DNA from: Eublepharis macularius
Lineage: Eukaryota > Chordata > Lepidosauria > Squamata > Eublepharidae
Direction of reading: 5' to 3'
Length of the DNA stretch: 64,000 nucleotides
NCBI RefSeq assembly: GCF_028583425.1
Contig: NC_072797.1
Span: 20,370,001-20,434,000, forward strand
Numbering within the stretch: the first letter of the stretch is position 1; each line of letters begins with the position of its first letter. The position numbers and the translations under genes are program-made. Below, piece by piece: positions 41,815-52,085 of this stretch. The notes below the pieces were generated by a model, which saw only the letters and a program-made list of their open reading frames with translations, was not told where the DNA came from and searched no databases.

Positions 41815-42532
41815 TGTCGCGCACAGGGCTGGGCTCAGCAGGCAGGAGGCCCACTGGTACTGCAGGGCAGAACACAACAGGCAGGAAGTCAGTAGTCCAG
41901 GAGTCAGGTCAGGTGTCAGAGCCAATATGTCAGTCAGAGAGAGGAGCAGGCAGAAGAGTAGTCAGAAAGCGGGCCGGGGTCAAAATCCAATCCAACAGCA
42001 GGGCAGGGCACAAGGCAGGGCAAGAGCGTCCAGGCGTAGAGCTCTGGTAGCAGGGAGTGGCGAGCTGAGTTGCTTCCACGCTTGGTTTCCTCGGCGTCTT
42101 CCTTTTATGCTGTCCTAATGAGGAACAGCTGTTGCCTCTCTCTCTAACAATCCAGTTCGGTGTTGCGCCTGTAAACGGGCGCTCCTTCGCCTATCCAACA
42201 GAGCTGACTTATCTCTATGCTTCCTCCTTTCAGCTGGCCCCAGGTGCTCAGGTTTCGCTTTTGCCCTGTGGGAGTCTTTGTCTCTTACAGCCTCTGTGGA
42301 GGTTTCTGGCTGTTCCTCATCCCTGACAGTCTCTGCAGAAGCTCCAGGCTGTTCTTGCTGAATTCCTCCTGGAGCAGCAGCAGTGGTTTCTGACTGCTCT
42401 TCCTCTCCAATAGCTTCTGCAGGGGCTTCTGGCTCTAGAGAAGACCCTTCTGGCCCTTCCTGCTCATCTTCTGAGGAGGACTCTGAAGCAATAGGTAAGG
42501 TGGCCAGCCGGGGCTGGGGCTGACTCATGACA
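41815..42532 (-). repeat. 3' LTR
   Basis: 718 bp, plus strand begins TGTCGCGCAC and ends CTCATGACA. It matches the other LTR over its length as far as read. On the minus strand a TATA-like CATAAAAGG lies at about 42101-42109. The 3' end of the pol frame runs into this LTR. Confidence 0.95.
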
Positions 42533-45372
42533 CCATCCCCCCTCCCAAGGCCCCCTCCACCCGAAGGTCCGGGTTTGCTAGGGTAGGTCCGATGGAATTG
42601 GCGGATGAAGTGGGGTGCATGGAGGTTCTCGGCCGGTTCCCATGATCTATCCTCGGGTCCATAGCCCTTCCATTCCACCAGGTACTGCAGACGGCCCCGG
42701 TGCCAGCGAGAGTCTACGAGCCGTTCTACCTCGTACTCTTCCTGTCCGTCCACCAGGACCGGGGGAGGCGGTGGTACAGGTTCACGGAGGGGGTGTGGAG
42801 GTGCTACCGGGGTGAGCAGGGAGCGATGGAACACGGGGTGGATCCGGAGTGTTGGCGGGAGCTCCAATCGGTAGGCAACAGGATTGATCTGGGCGGTAAT
42901 TCGGTAGGGCCCGATGAACCGGTGGTCCAATTTCTGGGAGGGCCGCTGTGACCGAATGTGCCGAGTGGAAAGCCACACCGAGTCCCCCACCTTCAAAGGG
43001 TCCCCTTCCCGCCGTCGCCGGTCCGCGGTTGCTTTGTAGGCCCGTTTGGCGCGGTCTAACTGTTCCCGCAGAACCAGGTGTAGGGCCTGCAGCTCCCGGA
43101 CAAAGTCATCTGCTGACGGTACTGATGAGTTTGGCGTTGTTCTGGGAAAGTAACGTGGGTGGCGTCCGTAGGTGGCCAGGAATGGGGTCTGGCGTGTGGA
43201 GGCGTGCACTGAATTGTTATACGCAAATTCGGCCACGGCTAGGAGGTCTGCCCAATCATCCTGCTGGTAATTTATATAGCAGCGCAGGTATTGCTCCAAC
43301 GTGGCATTGGTCCGCTCCGTCTGCCCATCGGACTGTGGATGATGGGCCGAGGACAGGTGAACCTGGGTTCCGAGCAGTGTCTGGAGGGCCTTCCAGAAAC
43401 GCGACGTAAATTGCACCCCCCGATCTGAGACCAGGTGCCGGGGAATCCCATGGTGCCGGAACACGTTTTGGACATACTGGTATGCCAAATCTTTGGCCGT
43501 AGGCAGCGATGGGCAAGGTACGAAGTGGGCCAGCTTGGTGAATAGGTCAACAAACACCGCAATGCATGTGTGCCCTTTAGAGGGTGGCAGGTCCGTGACA
43601 AAATCCATGGAAACGGTTTCCCAGGGCCCCTCGGGTGTGGGCAGTGGTTGTAACAGTCCTGTTGGCTTCCCTGGAAGGTCTTTGGCCCGTCGGCATGTAT
43701 CGCAGGACTGCACGTAGCGAAACACGTCCACCTGCATACGGGGCCACCAGAAATCCCTGGACAATAGATGCAAGGTCTTGTATCTCCCAAAGTGACCAGC
43801 TGCTAGGGTGTCATGAGCAAGCTGCAGTGCCTCCCCTCGTAGAGCACCCGGGGGAACATAGACTCGGCCTTCATATGTAAGGAGGCCCTGCTGCAGGAGA
43901 TAGCCTGGGGGGTCTGGCTGCGCGGGGTCCTGTAGTCCCTGGGTGATGCGTTGTGTCCAGGGGTCTGTGCTTTGAGCTTGCCGGATCCGATCCTGCAGGG
44001 CATCTGGGGCATTGGTGGCTGCAAAGCACTCAGGAGCCAGAATGGTTGTGGCTGGCGGCTTCTCTCCTGCCTGCCGGCTGAATTCAGGTTTCCGGGACAG
44101 GGCATCCGCCAACTTGTTCTGTGAGCCAGGGATGTATCGGATAGTAAATTGAAAGCGGGAGAAGAACAACGCCCATCGGATTTGGCGTTGCGTCAGGTTT
44201 TGGGTGGTTTGCAGATGTTCTAGGTTACGGTGGTCTGTATATACCACCACCGGGTGCCGAGCTCCCTCCAAATGGTGCCGCCAGGTCTCAAAGGCAGCCT
44301 TGATGGCCAACAGCTCCCTCTCCCAGATAGTGTAATTCCGCTCAGCTGGAGTGAGCTGCCGGGAGTAGAAGGCACATGGTTGGGGCACCTCATGGGAGGA
44401 GCGTCTTTGTGCTAAGACTGCTCCCAAAGCGGTGTCAGAGGCGTCAGCCTGCACTATGAACGGGAGGCTCGGATCTGGGTACACAAGGACCGGTCCAGTC
44501 GTAAACCGGGTCTTCAGGGTTTGAAAGGCCTGTTGGGCTTCCTGGGTCCATTGGAATGGCAGGCGGGGCCGTGTCAATCGGGTCAAGGGGACGGCTAGTG
44601 CAGCAAAGTCAGGGATGAACTGCCGGTAGTAGTTTGCAAACCCTAAGAAGCGCTGAACCTCTTTACGGTTTCGGGGAGCCTGCCAGGAAAGTACCGCCTC
44701 GACCTTAGTGGGATCCATCTGTACTCCTTGGTTGGACACTCGGTGTCCCAGGAACTCAACTTCTTCCCGGTCAAATTCACATTTCTCGAGCTTGGCATAC
44801 AACCCATGCTGTCTAAGTCTCTCCAACACAGAACGCACATGCTCCCCATGCCTGGCAGGGTTGCGGGAGTAAATCAGAATGTCATCCAGGTACACGATGA
44901 CATAGTGGTCGAGGAGGTCCCGGAACACGTCGTTGATGAACCGCTGGAAGACCGCTGGCGCGTTGCATAGGCCAAAGGGCATTACCAGGTACTCGAACTG
45001 GCCGTAACGAGTCCCGAAAGCTGTCTTCCATTCATCCCCTGACCGTATCCGGATGAGGTTATATGCTCCCCGCAGGTCTAGTTTAGTGAACCGAGTTGCT
45101 CCTTGGAGCCGCTCTAAGAGGTCAGGGATCAGAGGTAGTGGGTAGCGGTCTCTGACTGTAATCTGGTTAAGGGCCCGGTAATCGTTGCATAACCGCAAGT
45201 CCCCTCCCTTCTTTTTGACAAACAGGACTGGTGCAGATGTCGGAGAGGCTGAGGGTCGGATAAACCCCCGCGCTAGGTTTTTTGCCAAAAAGTCCTTGAG
45301 GGCCACTCGTTCTGGCTCCGACAACGAGTACAGGCGTCCGCTGGGGAGGGGTTTATCAGGAATCAGGTTGAT
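42115..45372 (-). CDS. Reverse transcriptase-RNase H-integrase-chromodomain region of pol (fossil element gene)
   Basis: Domains in order: reverse transcriptase ([30 protein letters not shown] and the YLDD catalytic box); RNase H ([26 protein letters not shown]); integrase zinc-binding region (H-H-C-C around [16 protein letters not shown]); integrase core ([43 protein letters not shown]); C-terminal chromodomain ([19 protein letters not shown] with VEWKGYG and SWEPAENL). The frame continues into the 3' LTR with an acidic Glu/Ser-rich tail. All hallmark catalytic motifs are recognisable. Confidence 0.93.
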   Translation of the reverse strand: MNLIPDKPLPSGRLYSLSEPERVALKDFLAKNLARGFIRPSASPTSAPVLFVKKKGGDLRLCNDYRALNQITVRDRYPLPLIPDLLERLQGATRFTKLDLRGAYNLIRIRSGDEWKTAFGTRYGQFEYLVMPFGLCNAPAVFQRFINDVFRDLLDHYVIVYLDDILIYSRNPARHGEHVRSVLERLRQHGLYAKLEKCEFDREEVEFLGHRVSNQGVQMDPTKVEAVLSWQAPRNRKEVQRFLGFANYYRQFIPDFAALAVPLTRLTRPRLPFQWTQEAQQAFQTLKTRFTTGPVLVYPDPSLPFIVQADASDTALGAVLAQRRSSHEVPQPCAFYSRQLTPAERNYTIWERELLAIKAAFETWRHHLEGARHPVVVYTDHRNLEHLQTTQNLTQRQIRWALFFSRFQFTIRYIPGSQNKLADALSRKPEFSRQAGEKPPATTILAPECFAATNAPDALQDRIRQAQSTDPWTQRITQGLQDPAQPDPPGYLLQQGLLTYEGRVYVPPGALRGEALQLAHDTLAAGHFGRYKTLHLLSRDFWWPRMQVDVFRYVQSCDTCRRAKDLPGKPTGLLQPLPTPEGPWETVSMDFVTDLPPSKGHTCIAVFVDLFTKLAHFVPCPSLPTAKDLAYQYVQNVFRHHGIPRHLVSDRGVQFTSRFWKALQTLLGTQVHLSSAHHPQSDGQTERTNATLEQYLRCYINYQQDDWADLLAVAEFAYNNSVHASTRQTPFLATYGRHPRYFPRTTPNSSVPSADDFVRELQALHLVLREQLDRAKRAYKATADRRRREGDPLKVGDSVWLSTRHIRSQRPSQKLDHRFIGPYRITAQINPVAYRLELPPTLRIHPVFHRSLLTPVAPPHPLREPVPPPPPVLVDGQEEYEVERLVDSRWHRGRLQYLVEWKGYGPEDRSWEPAENLHAPHFIRQFHRTYPSKPGPSGGGGLGRGDGVMSQPQPRLATLPIASESSSEDEQEGPEGSSLEPEAPAEAIGEEEQSETTAAAPGGIQQEQPGASAETVRDEEQPETSTEAVRDKDSHRAKAKPEHLGPAERRKHRDKSALLDRRRSARLQAQHRTGLLEREATAVPH
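42533..42555 (-). other. Polypurine tract of the LTR element
   Basis: The minus strand reads GGGAGGGGGGATGG immediately before the 3' LTR, the expected plus-strand primer for reverse transcription. Confidence 0.75.
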
Positions 45373-45449
45373 TCCTGTAATGTAAAAATAATAATATTCT
45401 AACCCAATAAAAATTTTTCTAAAAAAAAAAAAAAAGGAATCAGGTTGAT
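45359..45449 (+). mobile_element. Tiny poly(A) retro-insert inside the Gypsy element
   Basis: About 63 bp (45373-45435) ending in AATAAA (45406-45411), a short spacer and a 15-A tail. It is flanked by the 14-bp duplication GGAATCAGGTTGAT (45359-45372 and 45436-45449). This is the signature of LINE-machinery retroposition of a severely 5'-truncated transcript. Plus orientation, opposite to the host element. Source transcript not recognised. Confidence 0.85.
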
Positions 45450-45932
45450 GGCACAATCGTACGGTCTGTGCGGAGGTAGTTGATCAGCCCCCTTCTCCTC
45501 GAACACGTCCGCGAACTCTGCATAGTGGGGTGGCAGCAGGGATCCCTGGACCTTGGCGTCTGTGCTGGCGAGCAGCTTCGGGAGGGGATCCGGCTTCCTG
45601 GTCGGGAACTGGACGACTTGGCGCTTCCAGTCGATGAGCGGGTTGCTGCCCACGAGCCAGGTCAGCCCCAGCACCACCGAGAAGTGCGGCATGCAGACTA
45701 CATCGAACTGGATGCGGTCCCGGTGGCCTTCCACAGCTACCTCCACCAGCTCAGTCTCGTGGGTTACTGGACCGGATTTCAGTAGCCGCCCGTCGATGGC
45801 CTCCACTAGGGCAGCAACAGGTTTTTCGTGCAACGGGATGTGGTGCTGATGGGCAAACTGCCGGTCCATGAAACTCCGGGAAGCGCCGGAGTCGACCATG
45901 GCACGGGTTTCCACGCGCCGCCCGTCTGGCAA
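45436..45932 (-). CDS. Protease region of pol (fossil element gene)
   Basis: Encodes an aspartic protease with the active-site motif VDSGASRSF near the start, then [20 protein letters not shown] and [17 protein letters not shown], typical of Ty3/Gypsy proteases. Lies directly downstream of gag in element order. The small poly(A) retro-insert abuts its far end. Confidence 0.85.
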
Positions 45933-45940
45933 CTGGATTT

Positions 45941-46936
45941 CTAGGTGGAGGAGGAGGTGTCCCCCTCCGACGTCAAGGGCCCCATTGGTGTAAACCTCTC
46001 GCCCCGGTCCGCGTGGGTCGCCGCGAGCCGGGGCCGGTCTTTTGCGGCACCTTCTGGGTGGCGCTTTTCCGGGCAGGCGTTGGCATAGTGGCCGGCCCCG
46101 CCACAGTACAAGCAGAGCCCCTGGGTGCGTCGCCTTGCTTTCTCTGCGGCCGTAAGACGGGGTCGGGCGCCGCCCAGCTGCATGGGCTCCTCCCCCTCCG
46201 CCCCCTTTGGAGCAGTGGGGGCAGAGGAGGGGCCTGCAGGCACCAGCCGGGGCATCCTTCCCCGCCAGGCCCCTTCGCTGCGCGCCTGTCTCCGGGCTTC
46301 CAGGCGCTGGTCAATGCGCTGGCACAGCACTACAAGGTTTTGAAGGGAACTGGGGCGTTCCGTTCGGGCCAGCTCATCTGCAACCGCATCAGACAAGCCC
46401 TCTATGAACTGGTCCTGCAGCGCTGCCTCGTTCCACGCAAGGTCCTGAGCCAGTAACTGGAATTCTGTTGCGTAGGTGGCCACGGACCCCCGTCCCTGGC
46501 GGAGCCGTCGGATGCGCCGGTTGGCGCTCTCAGCCTTAACGGGGTTGGCGAAAGTTTGCTGGAGCCGCTCCACAAACCCAGTATAGTCTTGCAGCAGCGG
46601 CGATGATTCCAGGAGCAGAGGGGTAGACCATTTGGCCGCCTGACCTTTCAAGAGACTCAGGATGAAGCCCACCTTGGTCTTATCATCAGGAAAGTCTCGG
46701 GGGCGCAGGCTGATGTACAACTGGCACTGGGCTAGGAAGACAGGAAACTCCTCCACATTGCCCGTGAACTTTTCTGGTGGACTCACTGGGCACTTGGGCG
46801 TGGCCGGCGGCGGCACTGCCGCAGCTTGCTGCTGAAGCTGTTGCTGAAGCTGAGCCACAGCATTGCTCAGTTGGGTCACCGTCTGCTGCAGCGTCTGGTT
46901 CTGAGCTGCAAGTGCAGCAGCTGTGGCTGCATCCAT
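45941..46936 (-). CDS. Gag of the Ty3/Gypsy element (fossil element gene)
   Basis: 331 residues. The N-terminal part is a glutamine-rich coiled-coil-like segment (LQQTVTQLSNAVAQLQQQ). Next comes the capsid-like domain (PPEKFTGNVEEFPVFLAQC through the DLAWNEAALQDQFIEGL region). A basic stretch and one zinc knuckle follow near residue 275 (CLYCGGAGHYANAC). The pattern matches sushi-ichi Gag and its domesticated relatives PEG10/RTL. Pol lies in a different frame, as is usual for sushi-type elements that use programmed frameshifting. Confidence 0.9.
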   Translation of the reverse strand: MDAATAAALAAQNQTLQQTVTQLSNAVAQLQQQLQQQAAAVPPPATPKCPVSPPEKFTGNVEEFPVFLAQCQLYISLRPRDFPDDKTKVGFILSLLKGQAAKWSTPLLLESSPLLQDYTGFVERLQQTFANPVKAESANRRIRRLRQGRGSVATYATEFQLLAQDLAWNEAALQDQFIEGLSDAVADELARTERPSSLQNLVVLCQRIDQRLEARRQARSEGAWRGRMPRLVPAGPSSAPTAPKGAEGEEPMQLGGARPRLTAAEKARRRTQGLCLYCGGAGHYANACPEKRHPEGAAKDRPRLAATHADRGERFTPMGPLTSEGDTSSST

Positions 46937-46973
46937 GCTGCCAGTAGCTGCTGAGTTGTGGGTGGAAGCAACG

Positions 46974-47691
46974 TGTCGCGCACAGGGCTGGGCTCAGCAG
47001 GCAGGAGGCCCACTGGTACTGCAGGGCAGAACACAACAGGCAGGAAGTCAGTAGTCCAGGAGTCAGGTCAGGTGTCAGAGCCAATATGTCAGTCAGAGAG
47101 AGGAGCAGGCAGAAGAGTAGTCAGAAAGCGGGCCGGGGTCAAAATCCAATCCAACAGCAGGGCAGGGCACAAGGCAGGGCAAGAGCGTCCAGGCGTAGAG
47201 CTCTGGTAGCAGGGAGTGGCGAGCTGAGTTGCTTCCACGCTTGGTTTCCTCGGCGTCTTCCTTTTATGCTGTCCTAATGAGGAACAGCTGTTGCCTCTCT
47301 CTCTAACAATCCAGTTCGGTGTTGCGCCTGTAAACGGGCGCTCCTTCGCCTATCCAACAGAGCTGACTTATCTCTATGCTTCCTCCTTTCAGCTGGCCCC
47401 AGGTGCTCAGGTTTCGCTTTTGCCCTGTGGGAGTCTTTGTCTCTTACAGCCTCTGTGGAGGTTTCTGGCTGTTCCTCATCCCTGACAGTCTCTGCAGAAG
47501 CTCCAGGCTGTTCTTGCTGAATTCCTCCTGGAGCAGCAGCAGTGGTTTCTGACTGCTCTTCCTCTCCAATAGCTTCTGCAGGGGCTTCTGGCTCTAGAGA
47601 AGACCCTTCTGGCCCTTCCTGCTCATCTTCTGAGGAGGACTCTGAAGCAATAGGTAAGGTGGCCAGCCGGGGCTGGGGCTGACTCATGACA
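46974..47691 (-). repeat. 5' LTR
   Basis: 718 bp, identical in length and apparently in sequence to the 3' LTR. The gag frame starts 37 bp inside it. I did not recognise a tRNA primer site between LTR and gag; self-priming is known in the sushi/Tf1 group, but this was not tested here. Confidence 0.95.
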
Positions 47692-47696
47692 ATTAG

Positions 47697-48750
47697 AGAA
47701 GTCTGGACTTTCACCACAGCAGGAGGATGCGGCCACCAAAAGGCAGGTTGCACAAATCAAGATCAGTTAAATCCTCTCGTTATCAAAGACAGAGGTTGGA
47801 AACGTCACCAAAACCTGATGAGCATTAGAGCTTCTGATATTCTTCCACCTCCATTAATGTTCAGTATGGGTCTGACAAACTATGACATTCATAGGCATTG
47901 TATTTCCGCATAAAAACTTACTCTTAGGCTGAATTTTCTATTACAAGCATACTTGCTCTTTGCTTTTCCTAGAAGACATTCTTTTTCATCCTCCAAACAT
48001 ATATTTTTTTAAAACCAGACTGTATGAATGTTCAGTCGCATAATCCTACTGTCACAAGAAGCATCGACAATTTCTGTCCACAATATCCTTTCGGCTTGTT
48101 ACAGAGAAAGCATCTGCAGAAAGCACAATCTGTACAGGTAGCAACCCTATAACTACGAAGCATAACAAAACGCTTCATCTCATCTTTCAAGATGGGGCTA
48201 CCGTGCCCTCCTACCGACGGAATTCTGACATGTAACTCCCCAAAGGGAGGAGGAGATATATTACGGACATTTCCTTTTCCTAAGAAGGTGTATTCAGGCA
48301 AAGAAATAGTTTTTTCATGCTTGTCTTATGTGATCTACATCAACAGGAACAATTAAACCTCCCTGCATGAATAACGGAGGTGGGGGGGGGAGTGAGTGAC
48401 TAGATAAATGTCTGCTTTGATTTTGGTAGAGAACTAGGTAAGGGGAATAGTTGCAGATGCCACCTGCCTTATTGATTTGGTTGGCAAACATTCTGGGCCA
48501 CCTACAACTCAGGAACCAAGAGGAATATTGGCCTGGCTCTTCATCCTTAGCAGAAATCATCAGGTCCACAATTAATATTTCATTCGTTCCCCAAGGTTTC
48601 AATTAGGCGCAGAAATCTATTGTTTGCCGGCTTCTCTGCATATATCTCGGTAGGTGGGAGCCAAACGGAAATCTCCTTCCATAACTTTGGCATTCTTCAA
48701 ATTGTGTACTTTTGCGGTTGATGGTGGAGTTTATCCCATTATGGCAGAAT
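47697..48750. other. Pre-insertion intergenic DNA, nothing recognised
   Basis: Appears single-copy; no gene or repeat recognised. Confidence 0.35.
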
Positions 48751-48751
48751 T

Positions 48752-48960
48752 TTTACTTACTTGTTTATATTCCGCCTTTCTCCCCAAATAAGCTTACATC
48801 ATTCTCCTCGCCTTCATTTTATCATCACCACAACCCTGTGAGGAAAGTTTGGCTGAGAGCAGGTGACTGGCCCAAGGTTACCCAGCAAGGTTCCATGGCA
48901 GAGTGGGGATTTGAACCTGGATCTGATACTCTTAACCACTACTCCACGCTGGCTGGCTCT
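48752..48960 (-). repeat. tRNA-derived SINE, minus strand
   Basis: Minus-strand head AGAGCCAGCCAGCGTGGAG, box B GGTTCAAATCCCCACTCTG, body CTTGGGCCAGTCACCTGC and CCTCACAGGGTTGTGGTGA, and a tail matching TATATTCCGCCTTTCTCC inverted. Confidence 0.8.
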
Positions 48961-49034
48961 CTTTAAAATATTTCCATCCTGATTTATCTCCTTGGACTTC
49001 AGGTGATGAACAATGCACACCCTTAAATAGATTC

Positions 49035-49259
49035 TATAGTATTTTTAGAGGAGTTAGCCGTGTTAGTCTGTAGTAGCAAAATCAAAAAGAGTCCAGTAGC
49101 ACCTTTAAGACTAACCAATTTTATTGCAGCATAAGCTTTCGAGAATCAAGTTCTCTTCGTCAGATGCATGATACAAACTGGTCAAATACAGAAGAGGAGG
49201 AGGGAGAGGGGAGATCTAACGAAGAGAACTTGATTCTCGAAAGCTTATAGTATTTTTAG
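49035..49259 (-). repeat. Hammerhead-like repeat, subfamily A, complete copy with 14-bp target duplication
   Basis: Element about 49049-49245. Fixed end AGGAGTTAGCCGTGTTAG at the left, then the arm through TAAGCTTTCGAGAATCAAG to TTCGTCAGATGCATGATAC. The other end is an inverted partial copy stopping at TTCTCGAAAGCT. Flanks are TATAGTATTTTTAG on both sides (49035-49048 and 49246-49259). In element orientation the 3' end is fixed and the 5' end is an inverted, truncated piece, as after twin priming or Penelope-type insertion. Confidence 0.85.
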
Positions 49260-49261
49260 TA

Positions 49262-49660
49262 TAGCTTTTTCTGCCCTGGCTCCGGCCTGGTGGAACACCC
49301 TCCCACTGGAGATCCAGGTCCTGCAGGACCTGTTAACAGTTTTGCACGGCCTGTAAAATGGAGATGTTCCGCTGGGCCTTCGGCTGAGTGCCAGTGGGTG
49401 TACTCCTTCTTCCATCCAAGACCACCACTTCTTCTGGGGCTGCCCTCGGGCATCTACTATGCCCATATAAAGACTCCCAATATTTGTCTAAATAGCCTGC
49501 TCCTGGACTATTTTAATGATTTTTTTAAAAATATTGTTGATTTTATGTTTTTGTGATTTTAATGTATTTTTTTAATGTTGTTAGCCGCCCTGAGCTCATC
49601 TGTGGGGAGGGTGGGGTATAAATCGAATAAAATAATAAATAAATAAATAAATAATAGTAT
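49262..49660 (+). mobile_element. LINE 3' end (CR1/L2-type), 5' truncated
   Basis: Begins with the end of a reverse-transcriptase ORF in conceptual translation (the ..WNTLPLEIQVLQDL.. region with TGGTGGAACACCCTCCC). Then an A/T-rich 3' UTR, GTTAGCCGCCCTGAGCTC, GGGTGGGGTATAAATCGAAT and a (AATA)n tail. The same tail is reused by squamate SINEs in this window. Confidence 0.7.
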
Positions 49661-49662
49661 AT

Positions 49663-50340
49663 TGGTATGTGCCAATGGTACTCTAGCCATTCCCCCAACC
49701 TCTCCACAGTCCCGAGCACCCTGATAAACCAACGGGTTAATGCCCTTCTTGTGGGAGGTGCGTGTATTTGTGTGCACCAAGGATCAATTGTGTTAAGAGC
49801 ACCCTGCAAACCTGCATTCCAGGCTGATACAAGGGCCTCTACAGAGTCTCTGCCCAGGCTGTGAAAAATGCCCAGAGTCCGTTGGAAACCCATTAAATCC
49901 ATCAGCCTTTGGGATTGGACCATCCTAACATGTCTTCCACCTTTGCCAAGGTTGCTGAGTATCGTAACCTTCACCCTTAGCAAGTGGTGATCTGACCGTG
50001 GCCCAGGCTGCAATATCAACCCTCCTACCGGATCATCCCCAGTGCAGAAAAGAAGACCCAGTGTCTGACCTTTCTCATGTGTCAGCTTGGGTCAGTGGTT
50101 CCCATGTTGGTCCTGGATCCCATCACCACAGCCAGAGTATGGACAGCACCGCAGGGTCCTCTGGGCTCAGCTTGGTCCAGGGTTGTTCTAACATCGTACT
50201 TCAACGGGTGGGCTGCTCTGGGGTTTTATTGGTTGAACATTCGCCTGCACGTTCTAGGAAAGGAGATCCAAAAGGAAAGAATGGAACCTCTAAAGAAAAG
50301 CTACAATGCAGCTGGGACACCCATGCACGTTGCCCACTGA
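49663..50340 (-). mobile_element. LINE endonuclease-region fragment (probably CR1/L2 clade)
   Basis: Minus-strand frames give TLGLLFCTGDDPVGG followed by LILQPGPRSDHHLLRVKV. The GP-SDHHL motif is the C-terminal signature of the apurinic endonuclease of CR1/L2-type LINEs. Frames are broken and the flanks degenerate. Confidence 0.55.
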
Positions 50341-50514
50341 AGAATCTAATGGAAGGAGATAAGCCACAGTCCAACGGTCAGGTTTCATCTCTTCTCCTTC
50401 CTCCTCTCTTCTTGTCTTCTTTCTAATCTCTCTCAAGCTATTTTTTCTTCCCTTTACTCATTTACTCTCCATTCTATTATGTCAGGGGAGCAGGAATCAA
50501 TAAGCTTGCTACCC

Positions 50515-50708
50515 TAGATTGCCTGTTGTTGGTTCAACTCCCACTACCGCCATGAGCTCAGCAGGTGGCCTTGGGTAAGGCATTCCTCTCAGCCCCAGCT
50601 CCCCAGCTGTATTGTGAGGATAATAATAACACTGACTTTGTTCACAGTGCTGAGTGGGGCACTAATCTGTCTAGAAGAACTATATATAAGCACATTATTA
50701 TTATTACT
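50515..50708 (+). repeat. tRNA-derived SINE, diverged
   Basis: GGTTCAACTCCCACTACCGC (box B), CAGCAGGTGGCCTTGGGTAA, CCCCAGCTCCCCAGCTGTAT and an (ATT)n tail. Inverse orientation of the copy at 22393. Confidence 0.6.
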
Positions 50709-50719
50709 ACTTTGTCTTT

Positions 50720-52085
50720 GCAGCCCCCTGTCCGTGGTTGTTCAGGGTGCTTTACCTGCTGCATAGGTGATCGAGGAAGCTGCCCTTCCCTCACCAACCA
50801 CCCAAGAGCCAGAGGAAATAGCCTTCCTCATCTTTTTGGTGCTTTAAAAATAGCACGCCAAGCCATGCACGCCCTATAGGGCTTCCTGAACTCTCCCAAG
50901 ATTACTTCCTGTTGGGAGATCTCAGCCAGGAATGTGGTTGCCCTGGTAACAGGCAACCAGAAATGGTTCCTAAACTCTCACATGAAGAAGAACAACAACT
51001 TATGAGAGTTCAGGAACTGGTGTGTGTAGCTTGCCAATCTGCTTTTAAAATGGCCTCTAGGACAAGGAAGGCATGATGTGGGAGGCAGTTAGATAGGAGA
51101 GCATTTAGCCGGTTGGTGAGGTGGGAGATTGCCAGACCCCCAAAATCTACTGCTTAAGGTACTTCATTAGAGTGGCAACCCCATCTATAGTTGCAAAGTG
51201 AAAATGGGAAATCCTGCTTAGAATTGGTGCCTGGACCCTGAGGCAGCAATGTCCTGGGAAGATAAGATGCAAACCAGCAAGATACCCAGATGCGAAGATG
51301 CTCAGATGCACTTCGCAAGATCCATCGTTGTCAGGGCAATATTTAGTTAATCTTATTATTGTGCTCTGCTTTGGGAACCGTTTTGGTTGAAAAGCTGTAT
51401 GCAAATATTGTAAATAATTAACCAACAGAGAAATGGTTTATTCACCAGCCATTCATTCTAATGTCGTTGTCATTGTTCTGCCTGGGTGTTCACCGTCACC
51501 AGCGTATCCCTTGTTCTCTTGACATTGAGGAGTGGGGGGAAGAAAGAAATACACCCTGCATGCCTCAGTTTATGACAGCTAGGTTCCTTTGCCATGGCTC
51601 ATATATTGCAGATGTACTCTGTCAATGGGTGCAAAGTTACAGCCAAGCTACAGATGTGACACTGGAGTTCTGCGACTGCGATTCCAGACATGTAATCTGA
51701 CCCTTAAAAGCAGCTGGGAGTAGGAGAGTATGGATTAGAGCCACAGTACAAGGAAAGTACAAGGTTATCACATTATCACAGGTAACAGATTTCCTTTACA
51801 GAGGCGTGGTCTGGGGGAGCCCAGAGACGCCTGGTGTGGGCTTTGTTTGTCAATTATCTCAGCCTGAGTGCCTGTGGGCTTTCGGGGACCACAGTTCTCT
51901 TTGTCAGATGCAGCTGGCAGGGAGAGCTGTGGTTATCGAGGGCTTATACTACATAGGAATTGTATACCTTCACTGCGGCAAACTGACTCCACACCAAAAG
52001 GAGATGTTTACATTTACAAGCAAAGGAATGTTTTGATTGCCTTCACACTAATTGCATTCTGTCTTCTTGTGATATATGTCCTGTT
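50720..52085. other. Intergenic, nothing firmly recognised
   Basis: Includes a diverged hammerhead-like-repeat fragment near 51885-51950 (GGGCTTTCGGGGACC, TTTGTCAGATGCAG). Otherwise no feature. Confidence 0.35.

Larger units (their letters stand above)
41815..47691 (-). mobile_element. Ty3/Gypsy chromodomain (sushi-ichi-like) LTR element, young, largely whole
   Basis: A 5.88-kb element in minus orientation with LTRs at both ends and a perfect 5-bp target duplication ATTAG (41810-41814 and 47692-47696). Parts in element order: 5' LTR (46974-47691), gag with a CCHC knuckle, protease, reverse transcriptase, RNase H, integrase, C-terminal chromodomain, polypurine tract, 3' LTR (41815-42532). Gag and the chromodomain place it in the chromovirus group near sushi-ichi, the lineage from which mammalian PEG10 and RTL1 descend. 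The LTRs looked identical wherever I compared them and have equal length, so the insertion is very recent. It contains a small poly(A) retro-insert and appears interrupted about once; otherwise it looks close to whole. Confidence 0.95.

Noticed and set aside
49543-50019. 158-residue minus-strand host gene
   Set aside because: The GPRSDHHL region marks a LINE endonuclease fragment, and the far end is the inverse of an A/T-rich LINE tail.
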